A stretch of DNA of 34,017 nt from Rhodothermaceae bacterium. GTDB taxonomy: Bacteria > Bacteroidota > Rhodothermia > Balneolales > Cyclonatronaceae. Every line of letters begins with the position of its first letter. The first letter of the stretch is position 1. The stretch lies in the NCBI GenBank assembly GCA_020201275.1, contig JAIVHB010000024.1:1-34017 (forward strand). The letters are read 5' to 3'. A program made the position numbers and the translations under genes. The notes beneath the pieces were generated by a model. It was not told where the DNA came from. It saw only the letters and a program-made list of their open reading frames with translations, and did no database searches. Of the stretch, positions 26,095-34,017 are shown in pieces.

Positions 26095-26167
26095 TGACCC
26101 GGCCGGGACTCGAACCCAGATCTGGAGCTTAGGAGGCTTCTATTCTATCCTGTTGAACTACCGGGCC
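26095..26167 (-). tRNA. tRNA-Arg (anticodon CCT)
   Basis: A 73-nt cloverleaf. The acceptor stem is GGCCCGG/CCGGGTC (one G-T pair), the D arm GTTC...GAAT, the anticodon loop CTCCTAA with CCT at 26133-26131, and the T arm CTGGG-TTCGAGT-CCCGG; the discriminator is A and no CCA is encoded. The anticodon stem GAAGC/GCTCC contains one A-C mismatch at its second pair. It would decode AGG. The gene lies on the opposite strand to its neighbours. Confidence 0.93.
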
Positions 26168-26304
26168 AACGGGACACAAATATAGGGAGTTTAGCCGATA
26201 ATGGAAACGAAACAATACTGCCGGGAATTCGTCTTGTATTGCCATATTCCATTATTATCATTGTTATCATTTACACCTCTTCCTGTAACTCCGAATATCT
26301 CCTC

Positions 26305-28665
26305 ATGAAAATACCGGCTATTGCTGCTTTTCTGTTAGTTCTGTCACCTCAACTGTTCGCCCAGAATGTAATCACCGGAAGAGTTGCCGACGCTGAAACA
26401 GGCGAAAGCCTGCCGGCAGCCAATATACAGATCATGGATACCTACCGGGGTACCATCACCAATATGGAGGGTTTTTTTGAACTGCCGGTTGAGACGCTTC
26501 CTGTTACGCTCATTGTGAGATACATCGGCTATGCTACAATGAACATCCCGGTTGAAAAGGCCGGTGAACCGGTGGAAGTGATGATGCAGCCGGTTACCAT
26601 CGATATGGATGAAGTGGTGGTTACGGGCGAAGATCCGGCCCTGAGCATTATGGAGCGGGTAATCGTACGAAAACAAATGTGGAGGAAAGATCTGGCCACC
26701 TATACGGCCGAAGCCTACACCCGTCAGCGGCTTGAAAACGACGAAGGCATCGTATCCATTACCGAAAGCGTGAGCAGGGTGCACTGGGACCGTGACCGGG
26801 GCACACGTGAGGTGCTGATGTCGCGCAGGCAAACGAACAATCTGGCGGAGTCGCAGAACTTTGCCGGTGCCGGCTATCTGCCCAACCTGTACGATGATGA
26901 TATCGATATTGCAGGATACCGGATAGTGGGTGTGACCCACCCCGATGCCCTGAAATTCTATGATTTCAAGCTGGAGGGGCTCCGCAATATCGATGATCAG
27001 GTGATCTACGACATCCGCGTAATCCCGAAAAGAAAACTGCAGCCTGTGTTTGAAGGCACCGTATCTGTACTGGCCGGGGAATACGCGCTGCTTGAAGTCG
27101 ATCTCAAACCCGGTCCGGCCGTCATGTTTCCCCCTCCCGTGAAACGGATCGACCTGCACTACCGGCAACAGTTCAGTAATTTTGGTGGCGATCCGTGGCT
27201 GCCGGTCGATATGCGCATCGAGGGCCTGATCGATATCGGATTTATCGGTCTGCAGATACCAACGATTAAAATTGCACAGATATCGGGACTCACCGATTAC
27301 CGGATAAATGTGGAGCTGCCCGACTCATTGTACCGTGTTGAGAGGATGCTGGTTGTGGATACACTGAGTACGATGAGCGGGAAATCGCTTGAAGAACTCG
27401 GGCAGCCTTTACCGCTTACCCTGGCCGAGAAGATTGCCTATGAGGAAGTTGACAGCACGAAAACACTGGAGGAAGCGTTCCGGCCTACCGGTTTTCTGGC
27501 TGGTATGGTAACAACCGGCGACGATGAACCACGGCAGCGGTCGGGCCTGGGCCGGTTCAGTTCCGGATTTGAGCCTGTTCTTTGGTACAACAGGGTGGAT
27601 GCCTTTCATCTGGGCGCCGGCTACGAAACACCCCGCTGGAAAGGGCTACGGGCCAGGGCATCGGTGGGTTACAGTACCGGCAGTGAGGATTGGGCTTACG
27701 GAGGGCAGCTGGGTTACAGCTCTCCCGTAAATGGTTTCTTCGGAACCGGTCGAACCCGCTTCGAAACAGGATATCGCAATAATACAGCCACAATCGGTGA
27801 AACAGGTACCTACTCGATGTCCGTTGCCGGAATACTCCCGCTGTTCGGTACCCGCGACTATTACGATTATTTCAGAAATGAACAGGTGTGGTTTGGAATG
27901 GAACAGCGTGTCCGTCGGCTGCGAAGTACCATCAGCCTCCGGATTAACCATGAAATCCACTCCGGTACGGAACAGACCACCAGTTATTCAATACCCGGCG
28001 GTTACATACAACCCGAAAATCCGGTAATTGAAGGCGGCACGCTTCGCTCGGCCGAAATCCGTCTGAACGTGGGCGATACTCCGGTACCTTTTGGCGTTGT
28101 GGGCCAAAATAACCTGCAAATCACCGTTGAACACAGTGACCCGGATCTGTTCGGCGGTAATTTTGATTTCACCCGGTATAGCCTGAATGCCGCTGCAAGA
28201 ATCCCCACTTTTTATAAAAGACGCCTGATACCCAACGCGCTCGATTTGCAGCTCATGGCCGGTACATACTCAGGAGAGCTCCCTGTTCAGAGGTTTGCGA
28301 CGGTGGACGGCAGTATGGGCATCTTCCGGCCGTTCGGTACACTCCGGTCACTCACTAACCGCCCGGTGATGGCCCCGCAGTACGCGTTTCTGTTCTGGGA
28401 GCACAACTTCAGGACCATCCCGTTCGAGGCCCTTGGCATGTATGGTGTGGCCCGGCGCGGGTTGGGCCTGGTTGTACACGGAGCATCGGGCCGTACCTGG
28501 CAAAACGGTGAATCGGGCATGCATCGCTATGCCGCTCCTGATGGTTACTACCACGAAGCGGGTTTGTCGCTGAATGGCATATTTGGAATCCTGCGTTTGG
28601 ATGCCACCCTGCGGCTCGACGAACCCGGATTTACAGCCGGTATTGGCCTCACACGGTTCTTTTAG
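26305..28665 (+). CDS. DUF5686-type outer-membrane protein with carboxypeptidase-regulatory-like domain
   Basis: A 786-aa protein from ATG 26305 (MKIPAIAAFLLVLS); the frame is open further upstream to 26239, but the signal peptide begins at 26305. After cleavage near QLFAQN comes a CarboxypepD-regulatory-like domain (ITGRVADAETGESLPAANIQ, GTITNMEGFFELPV). A conserved segment follows (MDEVVVTGEDPALSIMERV, then KQMWRKDLATYTAEAYTRQR), which is typical of DUF5686 proteins. The C-terminal ~400 residues alternate as beta-barrel strands, ending GIGLTRFF with a C-terminal Phe. The function of DUF5686 proteins is not established; they are widespread in Bacteroidota envelopes. It is not obviously part of the sugar locus, being separated by a terminator and a tRNA. 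Confidence 0.82.
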   Translation: MKIPAIAAFLLVLSPQLFAQNVITGRVADAETGESLPAANIQIMDTYRGTITNMEGFFELPVETLPVTLIVRYIGYATMNIPVEKAGEPVEVMMQPVTIDMDEVVVTGEDPALSIMERVIVRKQMWRKDLATYTAEAYTRQRLENDEGIVSITESVSRVHWDRDRGTREVLMSRRQTNNLAESQNFAGAGYLPNLYDDDIDIAGYRIVGVTHPDALKFYDFKLEGLRNIDDQVIYDIRVIPKRKLQPVFEGTVSVLAGEYALLEVDLKPGPAVMFPPPVKRIDLHYRQQFSNFGGDPWLPVDMRIEGLIDIGFIGLQIPTIKIAQISGLTDYRINVELPDSLYRVERMLVVDTLSTMSGKSLEELGQPLPLTLAEKIAYEEVDSTKTLEEAFRPTGFLAGMVTTGDDEPRQRSGLGRFSSGFEPVLWYNRVDAFHLGAGYETPRWKGLRARASVGYSTGSEDWAYGGQLGYSSPVNGFFGTGRTRFETGYRNNTATIGETGTYSMSVAGILPLFGTRDYYDYFRNEQVWFGMEQRVRRLRSTISLRINHEIHSGTEQTTSYSIPGGYIQPENPVIEGGTLRSAEIRLNVGDTPVPFGVVGQNNLQITVEHSDPDLFGGNFDFTRYSLNAAARIPTFYKRRLIPNALDLQLMAGTYSGELPVQRFATVDGSMGIFRPFGTLRSLTNRPVMAPQYAFLFWEHNFRTIPFEALGMYGVARRGLGLVVHGASGRTWQNGESGMHRYAAPDGYYHEAGLSLNGIFGILRLDATLRLDEPGFTAGIGLTRFF

Positions 28666-28744
28666 GGTATAGCATATATGTGGTATGCCAGCGGCATAGA
28701 AAGCATACCAACGGTATAGAAAATATGCCAACGATTTAGAAGTA
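28666..28744. repeat. Three 20-bp tandem repeats with palindromic cores
   Basis: Units are ATGCCAGCGGCATAGAAAGC (28685-28704), ATACCAACGGTATAGAAAAT (28705-28724) and ATGCCAACGATTTAGAAGTA (28725-28744). A degenerate partial copy (GGTATAGCATATATG) begins right after the upstream stop codon. The cores of units 1 and 2 are perfect palindromes, ATGCC-agc-GGCAT and ATACC-aac-GGTAT, in which both arms changed together; unit 3 has lost symmetry. Across units, GGTATGC (28682-28688) pairs with GCATACC (28703-28709). The element sits between convergent genes. There are no spacers, so it is not a CRISPR array. Confidence 0.75.
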
Positions 28745-28818
28745 AAATGGCCACGCTCGGTCTTTAGATGGGCCGGAGTGAAAAACTTTGGAAGTGGGAC
28801 GGGATCAGTAAAACGGAC

Positions 28819-29679
28819 TCACTCAACCGAAAAAGCTTCCAGGATGCTGAGCAGTTTATTCAGATCGTCTTTTTGCAGGTCATCTTTCTGTTGATCGTAA
28901 CCGTTTATCAGATTCCTGATGAACCGGACCAGCATCTCCTGTTCGCTGGCAATCCGGAAGTGCTCATGATCGGGGGTAATACCGCTGTTCTTAAGAAAAC
29001 TGTAGCACTGATCGACGGATACGATGCCCCCCTTATTAAACGGATCGATCAGGATCGACTCCGATTCGTTCTGGAACCGCAGCAGAAAGTGAAGGGGCAT
29101 ATTGACCCCATGGAAAGGCAGGGCCAGCCTTCTGGCCAGAAAAATCACGATCAGCGACAGTGTGAGCGGTATGCCAATATGCGCGTCGATTACCGTGTGC
29201 AGATAGGTGTGGCGTGGGTTCAGATAGTCGTCGGTGCAGCCCTGATAATCCTTCTCCCTGAACACGTAGGTAAGTAGTATCTGCATCTGCTCTTTGGGCG
29301 TTACCGCATAGCGGATACGGTAATCGACATCATCGGCCATTCGGTCGAGTGCCCGGGTATAAATTTCCGTACGAAGGGTCGGATTTTCAAGACGGGATAT
29401 TACAAAAAGGGCTTCCTCAAGCTGTTTGGGCGTTTTTACCCCACCCTCGAGTATGTTAATGAACTCCTGCTCAATCCCGGCGAAGGTGATTTGCCTGATT
29501 AACTGCCGCAGCGAATCCTTCTGCTTGCCGCTTCGCAGGCCGCTCTGCATCTCATCCAGAATGGGTATGCAGTTCTCTCCGAGATCATCAAACCGTTTCT
29601 TTACAGAGTCTCGAACGAAAGGATCAGGGTCTTCGAGAAGAAAGAGAAGGGATTCTATTTCGGTTTTGGTAGTGGTCAT
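28819..29679 (-). CDS. SirB1-family transglutaminase-like (Transglut_core2) protein
   Basis: A 286-aa cytoplasmic protein. The N-terminal ~130 residues are helical and HEAT-like (LLEDPDPFVRDSVKKRFDDL). The C-terminal half carries the SirB1/Transglut_core2 signature: LNPRHTYLHTVIDAHIGIP, LTLSLIVIFLARRLALPFHG, VNMPLHFLLRF and LIDPFNKGG. The usual transglutaminase Cys is not evident; His of MPLHFLLRF and Asp of LIDPFN are present, as in other SirB1 homologues. The biochemical role of this family is unclear. It starts 40 bases after the PorZ-like gene on the same strand and is probably the last gene of that unit. The C terminus contains a short QKDDLQKDDLNK duplication. Confidence 0.85.
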   Translation of the reverse strand: MTTTKTEIESLLFLLEDPDPFVRDSVKKRFDDLGENCIPILDEMQSGLRSGKQKDSLRQLIRQITFAGIEQEFINILEGGVKTPKQLEEALFVISRLENPTLRTEIYTRALDRMADDVDYRIRYAVTPKEQMQILLTYVFREKDYQGCTDDYLNPRHTYLHTVIDAHIGIPLTLSLIVIFLARRLALPFHGVNMPLHFLLRFQNESESILIDPFNKGGIVSVDQCYSFLKNSGITPDHEHFRIASEQEMLVRFIRNLINGYDQQKDDLQKDDLNKLLSILEAFSVE

Positions 29680-29719
29680 CAGTCTTGTAACGAAAAGAGG
29701 GGGTAGCCTGTTCCTTTGG

Positions 29720-31937
29720 TTAACGTATTATGACAATTTTGCCCAAACCGCGTTCGCTGTTGTTTTCATCAACGGCCACAATAAGATAGACACCGGAAGC
29801 AACTCGGTTGCCCTGAAAATCGCGTACATCCCATGAGGCCCGTCCGCTCCTGACTTCAGCCCGGTTCACAAGCCTGCCATCTGCGGTCAGAATGGAAACG
29901 GATGTCCGCTCCGACAGCCCGTCTATTACAACGGGACCCGAGTTCATACGGTAGGAGTAGGGATTGGGATATACAAACAGTTCATCCATTTTCCTTACAC
30001 CCTCACGTGGGATGTCGGTGTAGCTTATCAGGCCTTCATCAGTGGCAAAGAAAACAGTCCCCGATTTTTCATCAACGGCAATGGAGAGAATTCTGTTGGA
30101 TGGCAACGGGCTGTTATCGGTGGTAAAATGACGGATAACCCTGCGGCCGTTTTCGTCAATGAGCCATACACCGTTATCCCGTGAGGCAATCCATTTTCTG
30201 TTGGCTGCATCCACCGTTATTCCCGTCGAATTCAGGTCGCGCAGCAGAAATGGTGAGGCGGCCGTGGTATCCTCGTTGATCAGAAAACTGGCCTGGCGGT
30301 CCTGGGCGGTACCCGATATGACCCTCTCCGGGAAAAGGTACCTTGCAATGCCCCTCTCTGTTGCCAGCCATATTTCACCGCGTTTGTCCTGCACCACCTG
30401 GTTTACAAGATCGTTGGGGAGATTGCCCTGAGTGGATGCACTGGTCAGTTTTACGGCATCGGTGTTGTCGCTGCCGATAAGAAGGAGGCCACGCCCGGCA
30501 CCGGTGCTTGACTGCAGGGTGATCCACTTCTGGTCGAACGAATCGATGGTCAGGGAGAAATAGAGATCCGTTATACTGGATGCGGATGAGCGCTGAAACA
30601 GGCTCCATTCGTCCACGGCGGGATCGTACATCTGTAGGGTATTGTTCGGTGCCAGATAGCTCACAAACCAGATATTTCCACGGGAGTCGGTGTCGATTCC
30701 CGGCACAACAATAAAGGTGTTACTGCCCGCAATGGGTTCGAGCGGTGAGTTGTTCCGGTTGAGGACGGTAATTTCACCGGTGTTGCGATCGTGCAGTACG
30801 GCGCCGCGGCCCCAGCTGCCAAAAACGAAATAATTGGGTGATATGGCCGAGTTAAACGCACTGTTGAATTGCGATCCTGCAAGTTCGGGGGTGGTGTCGG
30901 TATTAAAGCTGTTCCATACACCGTTCTCATAAATGAAATAGCCGGTTTGTGGCGGTGAAGGAAACCCGGCCCGGCCGGGTCCGGGAGACGAACCCGATAT
31001 CAGTATGCCATCCTCACTCTTCATGCCGGTGAAAAAATTCAGATATGGCCCATCTGGGTTCAGGAACTCCCAGTTATCCGATGTTAGCGGCGATAGAATG
31101 GCTGTACCCCTATCGCCGGTACCCGCGTAGAGAATGTTTCTCTCGGCATCGAGAATGGCGGAATTGAATACGGTTCCGGGAAGCGAAAAACCGGATCCGC
31201 CAATTACATAAATGCGGTCTGGTGTAACTGCGAGCAGGTCATCTCCGTTGTTGAAATACTGAAACTGCCGAACCGGTGCAGGACCGAAACCGGTTGTTGG
31301 CTGCCAGCTGCCACCGGAAAAAATGTAGTTGTTGCCCGAGGTAGAAACATATAATACATCATCGAGAACGGGTCACAGCATAAATGGTATTGTCGCGGAT
31401 AACGATATCCCTCACATTCACCGCCGATTCGAATCTGCCGAGATTGGAATAGGTATCGATCACAATACTGCGGTCGGTATCGAACACTACAACCCCGAAA
31501 TCGGTAGCGATATAGAGCTCACTGCCATTTAATACCATTTTGTTGATCCGTTTCGATTGAAAACGGGTGCTGCGTGCAATGTCGGTAAACCGCTGGATGG
31601 TGCCCCGTTCAATGTCCAGTACTTCGAAGGTGCCATCGATGTACCCGAGCCAGATACCCTCATTTACCGGGTCATAAGCCATTGTGGCGGGTCTCAGCCG
31701 GTACAGCCCGTCAACCGTCGACCACCTGATGAGGGCCTCACCGGACTTATAGGTGTATAGTCCGCCGCTTGTAAGCGCGGCCAGGCCTCCGTTTCCGGTG
31801 AGTAGTACCTTGTCCACGTTGGCCAGCGAGGTATGTGTCTGCCAGGTGTCAACCGGCTGGGCACCGGCGTGGTATGCCGGCAGGGTTGCCCAAAAAAGGA
31901 CAGTGAACAGTAAAAACGAATGCCTGATGGTGTTCAT
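29720..31937 (-). pseudogene. PorZ-like beta-propeller protein with C-terminal sorting domain, frameshifted near 31370
   Basis: The N-terminal part (ATG 31937, signal peptide ending near HAGAQPV, then TWQTHTSLANVDKVLLTGN) stops at 31359. The following frame is open from 31372 down to 29720 and continues the propeller without loss (VLDDVLYVSTSGNNYIFSGG). Dropping one base from the CCC run at 31372-31370 (minus strand) joins them as AVT-VLDDVLYV. The joined product is about 740 aa, close to PorZ. Blades resemble two-component-regulator propeller repeats (GNLPNDLVNQVVQDKRGEIW, GIARYLFPE), and the C terminus is a sorting-domain-like module (YPNPYSYRMNSGPVVIDGL, VASGVYLIV). PorZ is a surface T9SS component that delivers anionic LPS for cargo attachment. 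It lies 27 bases after the glycosyltransferase gene. The frameshift is either real inactivation or a base error. Confidence 0.8.
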
Positions 31938-31964
31938 GAAAATAGTTACGTCTGTTTGTGCCGG

Positions 31965-34017
31965 TTATAGTACGCTGTCTGAGAAGGCAATTTCTGTTTT
32001 CCCCGATTTGCCGAATCGTATCGGATCGATCTGGTATGCCAGACTGTAAAATTCTTCGGATTCGTTATGGTTGTTTTCAAGCTTGTGGATGTCACCCGCC
32101 AGTTTATAAATCCCGGGGTGTACAGGTGCTTCATTCATAAGCTGGGTGAGCAAATCAACGGCCTTATCCATGTCTTTTTCGCCCACAGCAATCTTCAGCC
32201 TGAAAAACTTCTCGGTAACCGGAAGTTTCGACCCGCATGCGTCGATGTATTTGAGGCACCGCGAGTAGATGTTCCTGTCGTAGTAAAAGTGTATCAGGCG
32301 CAGTGCCAGTTCGGCGTCAGGTTCGTAGTGGTCCATTTTCTCTTCTACAGAACGAAGAATATCCCGCTGATCAAGCAGCAGCAACGCCTTGATCAGTGAT
32401 GTAAGGCGCTCCCTGTCATGACTGCCTTCCAAAATTTTAGTCCGTGTTTCACTGGTCATCAACCCTTTGGCGTAATCAAGGAGGTCTTCTTCTGGTTGGT
32501 AGGTATTCATCAGATTACCCAGCATGGCCAGCTGATCAACCTCGTCTATGTCGCCGAAATCAGGCAAATCGGTCTGCAGCCCCCATTTATGATTGAAGAT
32601 GGCGGCGTTGATCCAGTATTCAGGTCCGTTGGTGTCGAGGCCGATCTCAAGTGTTGTGGAGCCCATGTAGTGTTCGGCGTAAATCTGACCGGCGATGCCT
32701 GTCTTCCAGCCGTTGGAACGAAGCTGATAGCAGATATCGGCATCTTCGGCATAGGCAAGGCCGTATTGTTCATCAAATTCCGGGGATGCATCAGCCCGGA
32801 ACATCATGCAGAAACTGTCGATGATTGTAGCCTCCGCCAGTGTCCCCTCGGCTTTTGAGCTTTGGCGCACCTGTGCAGGATTCATGCAGCGGTTGGAAAC
32901 AGGACCGATAAGGCCATACTCAGGGTTCTTCTCCATCAAATCGGCCAGTTTTCCGGTGAAATCACTGGCCGCAACTACATCGTTATGCATCACACAGATA
33001 TATTGGCCGGATGCCGCTTTAATACCCTGGTTGGCTGCCGCCGCGAAACCCCGGTTGATCCTGTTGCTGATCACACGGATGTTCATAAATCCGTCCTGCT
33101 CAAGCTGATCCAGATAGTCGTATGTATCGTCAAGGCTGGCATTGTCCACAATGATCAGTTCCGTTGAGAAAGGATCAGTATAAATGCTCAGCGCGGCCAG
33201 GCATTCTTCAAGCAGGAGTTTTCGGTGAATGGCCGTTGGAATGACAATGGATACCCTGATTTTTGCCGGTTTAACATCACCCGTTTTTTCTGCGGTTTCC
33301 TGCCCGGCGGCGGCTGGGGGTTCAACAGGTGTGTCTGCGGGCTGCTCAGTATCTGCGGTCTCCTCTCCGGTTGCCGTCACGTGTTCATCCGGAGTTTCTG
33401 GTGTTGGTTCAGAGTCTGCGGCTTCCTGCTCAGCGGTTGCTGCCGATTCATCAGATGTTCCTGCCTCGACTTCGGTTGCTGTCTTATCCGGATCGGCTGC
33501 CGTCACGTGTTCATCCGGAGTTCCTGGTGTCGGTTCAGAGTCTGACGTTTTCTTAACAGGCGTTACACCGGCGGGATGAGGTACATCCGCTTTTGTTGCA
33601 AAACCGGCGGCGGGAGCTTTTTTGAGTCCGTGCTTCAGCTCGGCTGCTTCAACGTAGCGTCGCTGACTCTCAAGGATGTCCACCTTTATGCGCCTGGCCT
33701 CCTGGTTGTCAGGATATAGCTGCATGATACTGTTAAGCATCTCAAGGGCATTGCCGGATTTGCCTTCGCGCCGGAAATAGCGCGCTTCGGCCAGCAGTGA
33801 GTTCAGGTCGGGCTTGTCGTCAGCAGTGGTGAGTGTCATGCGTCCGAGAGCCTGCAGAATGGTTCTGTTCAGAGCCTCATCGCCAGGATCTGCCACCCGT
33901 TGAAGGGTAAAGATCAGCTCACGGCAATCCGATTTTGCCGGTGGATTAGCCCGGCTGTAGGCCAGGCCGTCGGCCACATCATCGGTACCTGAAAAACTGC
34001 TGATGCCTCCCCTGATG
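31965..34017 (-). CDS. Glycosyltransferase family 2 with flanking TPR-like regions (5' end outside window)
   Basis: At least 683 residues; a GTG at 33977 could start it, but the frame stays open to the window edge without a stop, so the true start is probably beyond. Order: a TPR-like helical segment (LNSLLAEARYFRREGKSGNALE), an acidic Pro/Thr/Glu-rich linker of about 110 residues, a GT-A domain (VSIVIPT, ELIIVDNASLDDT, NRGFAAAANQGI, MHNDVV as the metal-binding motif, GLAYAEDADICYQL) and a C-terminal TPR-like region (KLAGDIHKLENNHNESEEF). It most likely transfers sugars in surface polysaccharide or glycoprotein synthesis in the cytoplasm. The PorZ-like gene follows after 27 bases, so surface-glycan synthesis and cargo attachment may be linked. 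Confidence 0.85.
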   Translation of the reverse strand, partial: IRGGISSFSGTDDVADGLAYSRANPPAKSDCRELIFTLQRVADPGDEALNRTILQALGRMTLTTADDKPDLNSLLAEARYFRREGKSGNALEMLNSIMQLYPDNQEARRIKVDILESQRRYVEAAELKHGLKKAPAAGFATKADVPHPAGVTPVKKTSDSEPTPGTPDEHVTAADPDKTATEVEAGTSDESAATAEQEAADSEPTPETPDEHVTATGEETADTEQPADTPVEPPAAAGQETAEKTGDVKPAKIRVSIVIPTAIHRKLLLEECLAALSIYTDPFSTELIIVDNASLDDTYDYLDQLEQDGFMNIRVISNRINRGFAAAANQGIKAASGQYICVMHNDVVAASDFTGKLADLMEKNPEYGLIGPVSNRCMNPAQVRQSSKAEGTLAEATIIDSFCMMFRADASPEFDEQYGLAYAEDADICYQLRSNGWKTGIAGQIYAEHYMGSTTLEIGLDTNGPEYWINAAIFNHKWGLQTDLPDFGDIDEVDQLAMLGNLMNTYQPEEDLLDYAKGLMTSETRTKILEGSHDRERLTSLIKALLLLDQRDILRSVEEKMDHYEPDAELALRLIHFYYDRNIYSRCLKYIDACGSKLPVTEKFFRLKIAVGEKDMDKAVDLLTQLMNEAPVHPGIYKLAGDIHKLENNHNESEEFYSLAYQIDPIRFGKSGKTEIAFSDSVL
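33373..33544. repeat. 46-bp direct repeat within the glycosyltransferase linker
   Basis: Bases 33373-33418 and 33499-33544 are the same 46-bp sequence with two differences (start-to-start 126 bp, exactly 42 codons). They encode SEPTP-x-TPDEHVTA twice. The linker therefore grew by in-frame duplication and its length may vary between strains. Confidence 0.85.

Noticed and set aside
28685-28744. Tandem repeat considered as a CRISPR remnant
   Set aside because: Units are contiguous, with no spacers, no cas genes and only 20 bp each.

Overview
The window looks chromosomal and comes from a Bacteroidota/Rhodothermota/Balneolota-type bacterium. Two secreted proteins end in the NYPNPFNP-type sorting domain of type IX secretion (T9SS). 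A PorV-like and a PorZ-like protein are present, there is a carboxypeptidase-regulatory-domain TonB receptor and a DUF5686-type protein, and many starts lack a clear Shine-Dalgarno. Balneolota is my best guess, by inference from family content only.

Layout. (1) 1-1550: housekeeping edge, with the 5' part of prfC (minus) and a divergent DksA/TraR-type zinc-finger gene. (2) 1618-7264: a sugar-phosphate operon on the minus strand (PfkB kinase, LacD-like aldolase, AgaS-like SIS isomerase/deaminase, GatZ/KbaZ-like protein) with a divergent DeoR-family regulator, followed by an EamA permease (7609-8532). The content points to galactosamine/tagatose-6-phosphate catabolism. (3) 8768-20355: a plus-strand envelope cluster. 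It holds a TonB receptor, a frameshifted secreted protein, a PorV-like barrel, an IPT/beta-propeller lipoprotein, two tandem deacetylase-like secreted paralogues and a secreted amidohydrolase. (4) 20628-26001: a CBM9-like T9SS protein, a DUF4874/DUF4832 T9SS protein and a GH36-like lipoprotein. Two hairpin elements lie in the gap between the first two. (5) 26095-34017: tRNA-Arg(CCT), a DUF5686-type outer-membrane protein, a small palindromic tandem repeat, then a minus-strand set (glycosyltransferase/TPR, frameshifted PorZ-like, SirB1-like).

Working model (inference): regions 2-4 form one locus for using an alpha-linked, probably amino-sugar-containing galactan. Surface proteins (GH36-like, DUF4832, CBM9-like) would cut and bind the glycan, the TonB receptor would import fragments, and kinase, AgaS and aldolase would convert the sugar to triose phosphates under DeoR control. 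No AgaA-type GalNAc-6-phosphate deacetylase is encoded here. Instead there are two exported deacetylase-like paralogues. One keeps the Asp-Asp and His-x3-His residues expected of a NodB-like metal site. The other has lost three of those four, so the pair looks like an enzyme beside a pseudoenzyme.

Other oddities: single-base frameshifts in two envelope genes, each consistent with one extra C in the coding strand; an apparent internal deletion in the aldolase barrel; a structured RNA-like element ending in a T-run before the DUF4832 gene; and 20-bp repeats whose palindromic arms co-vary.
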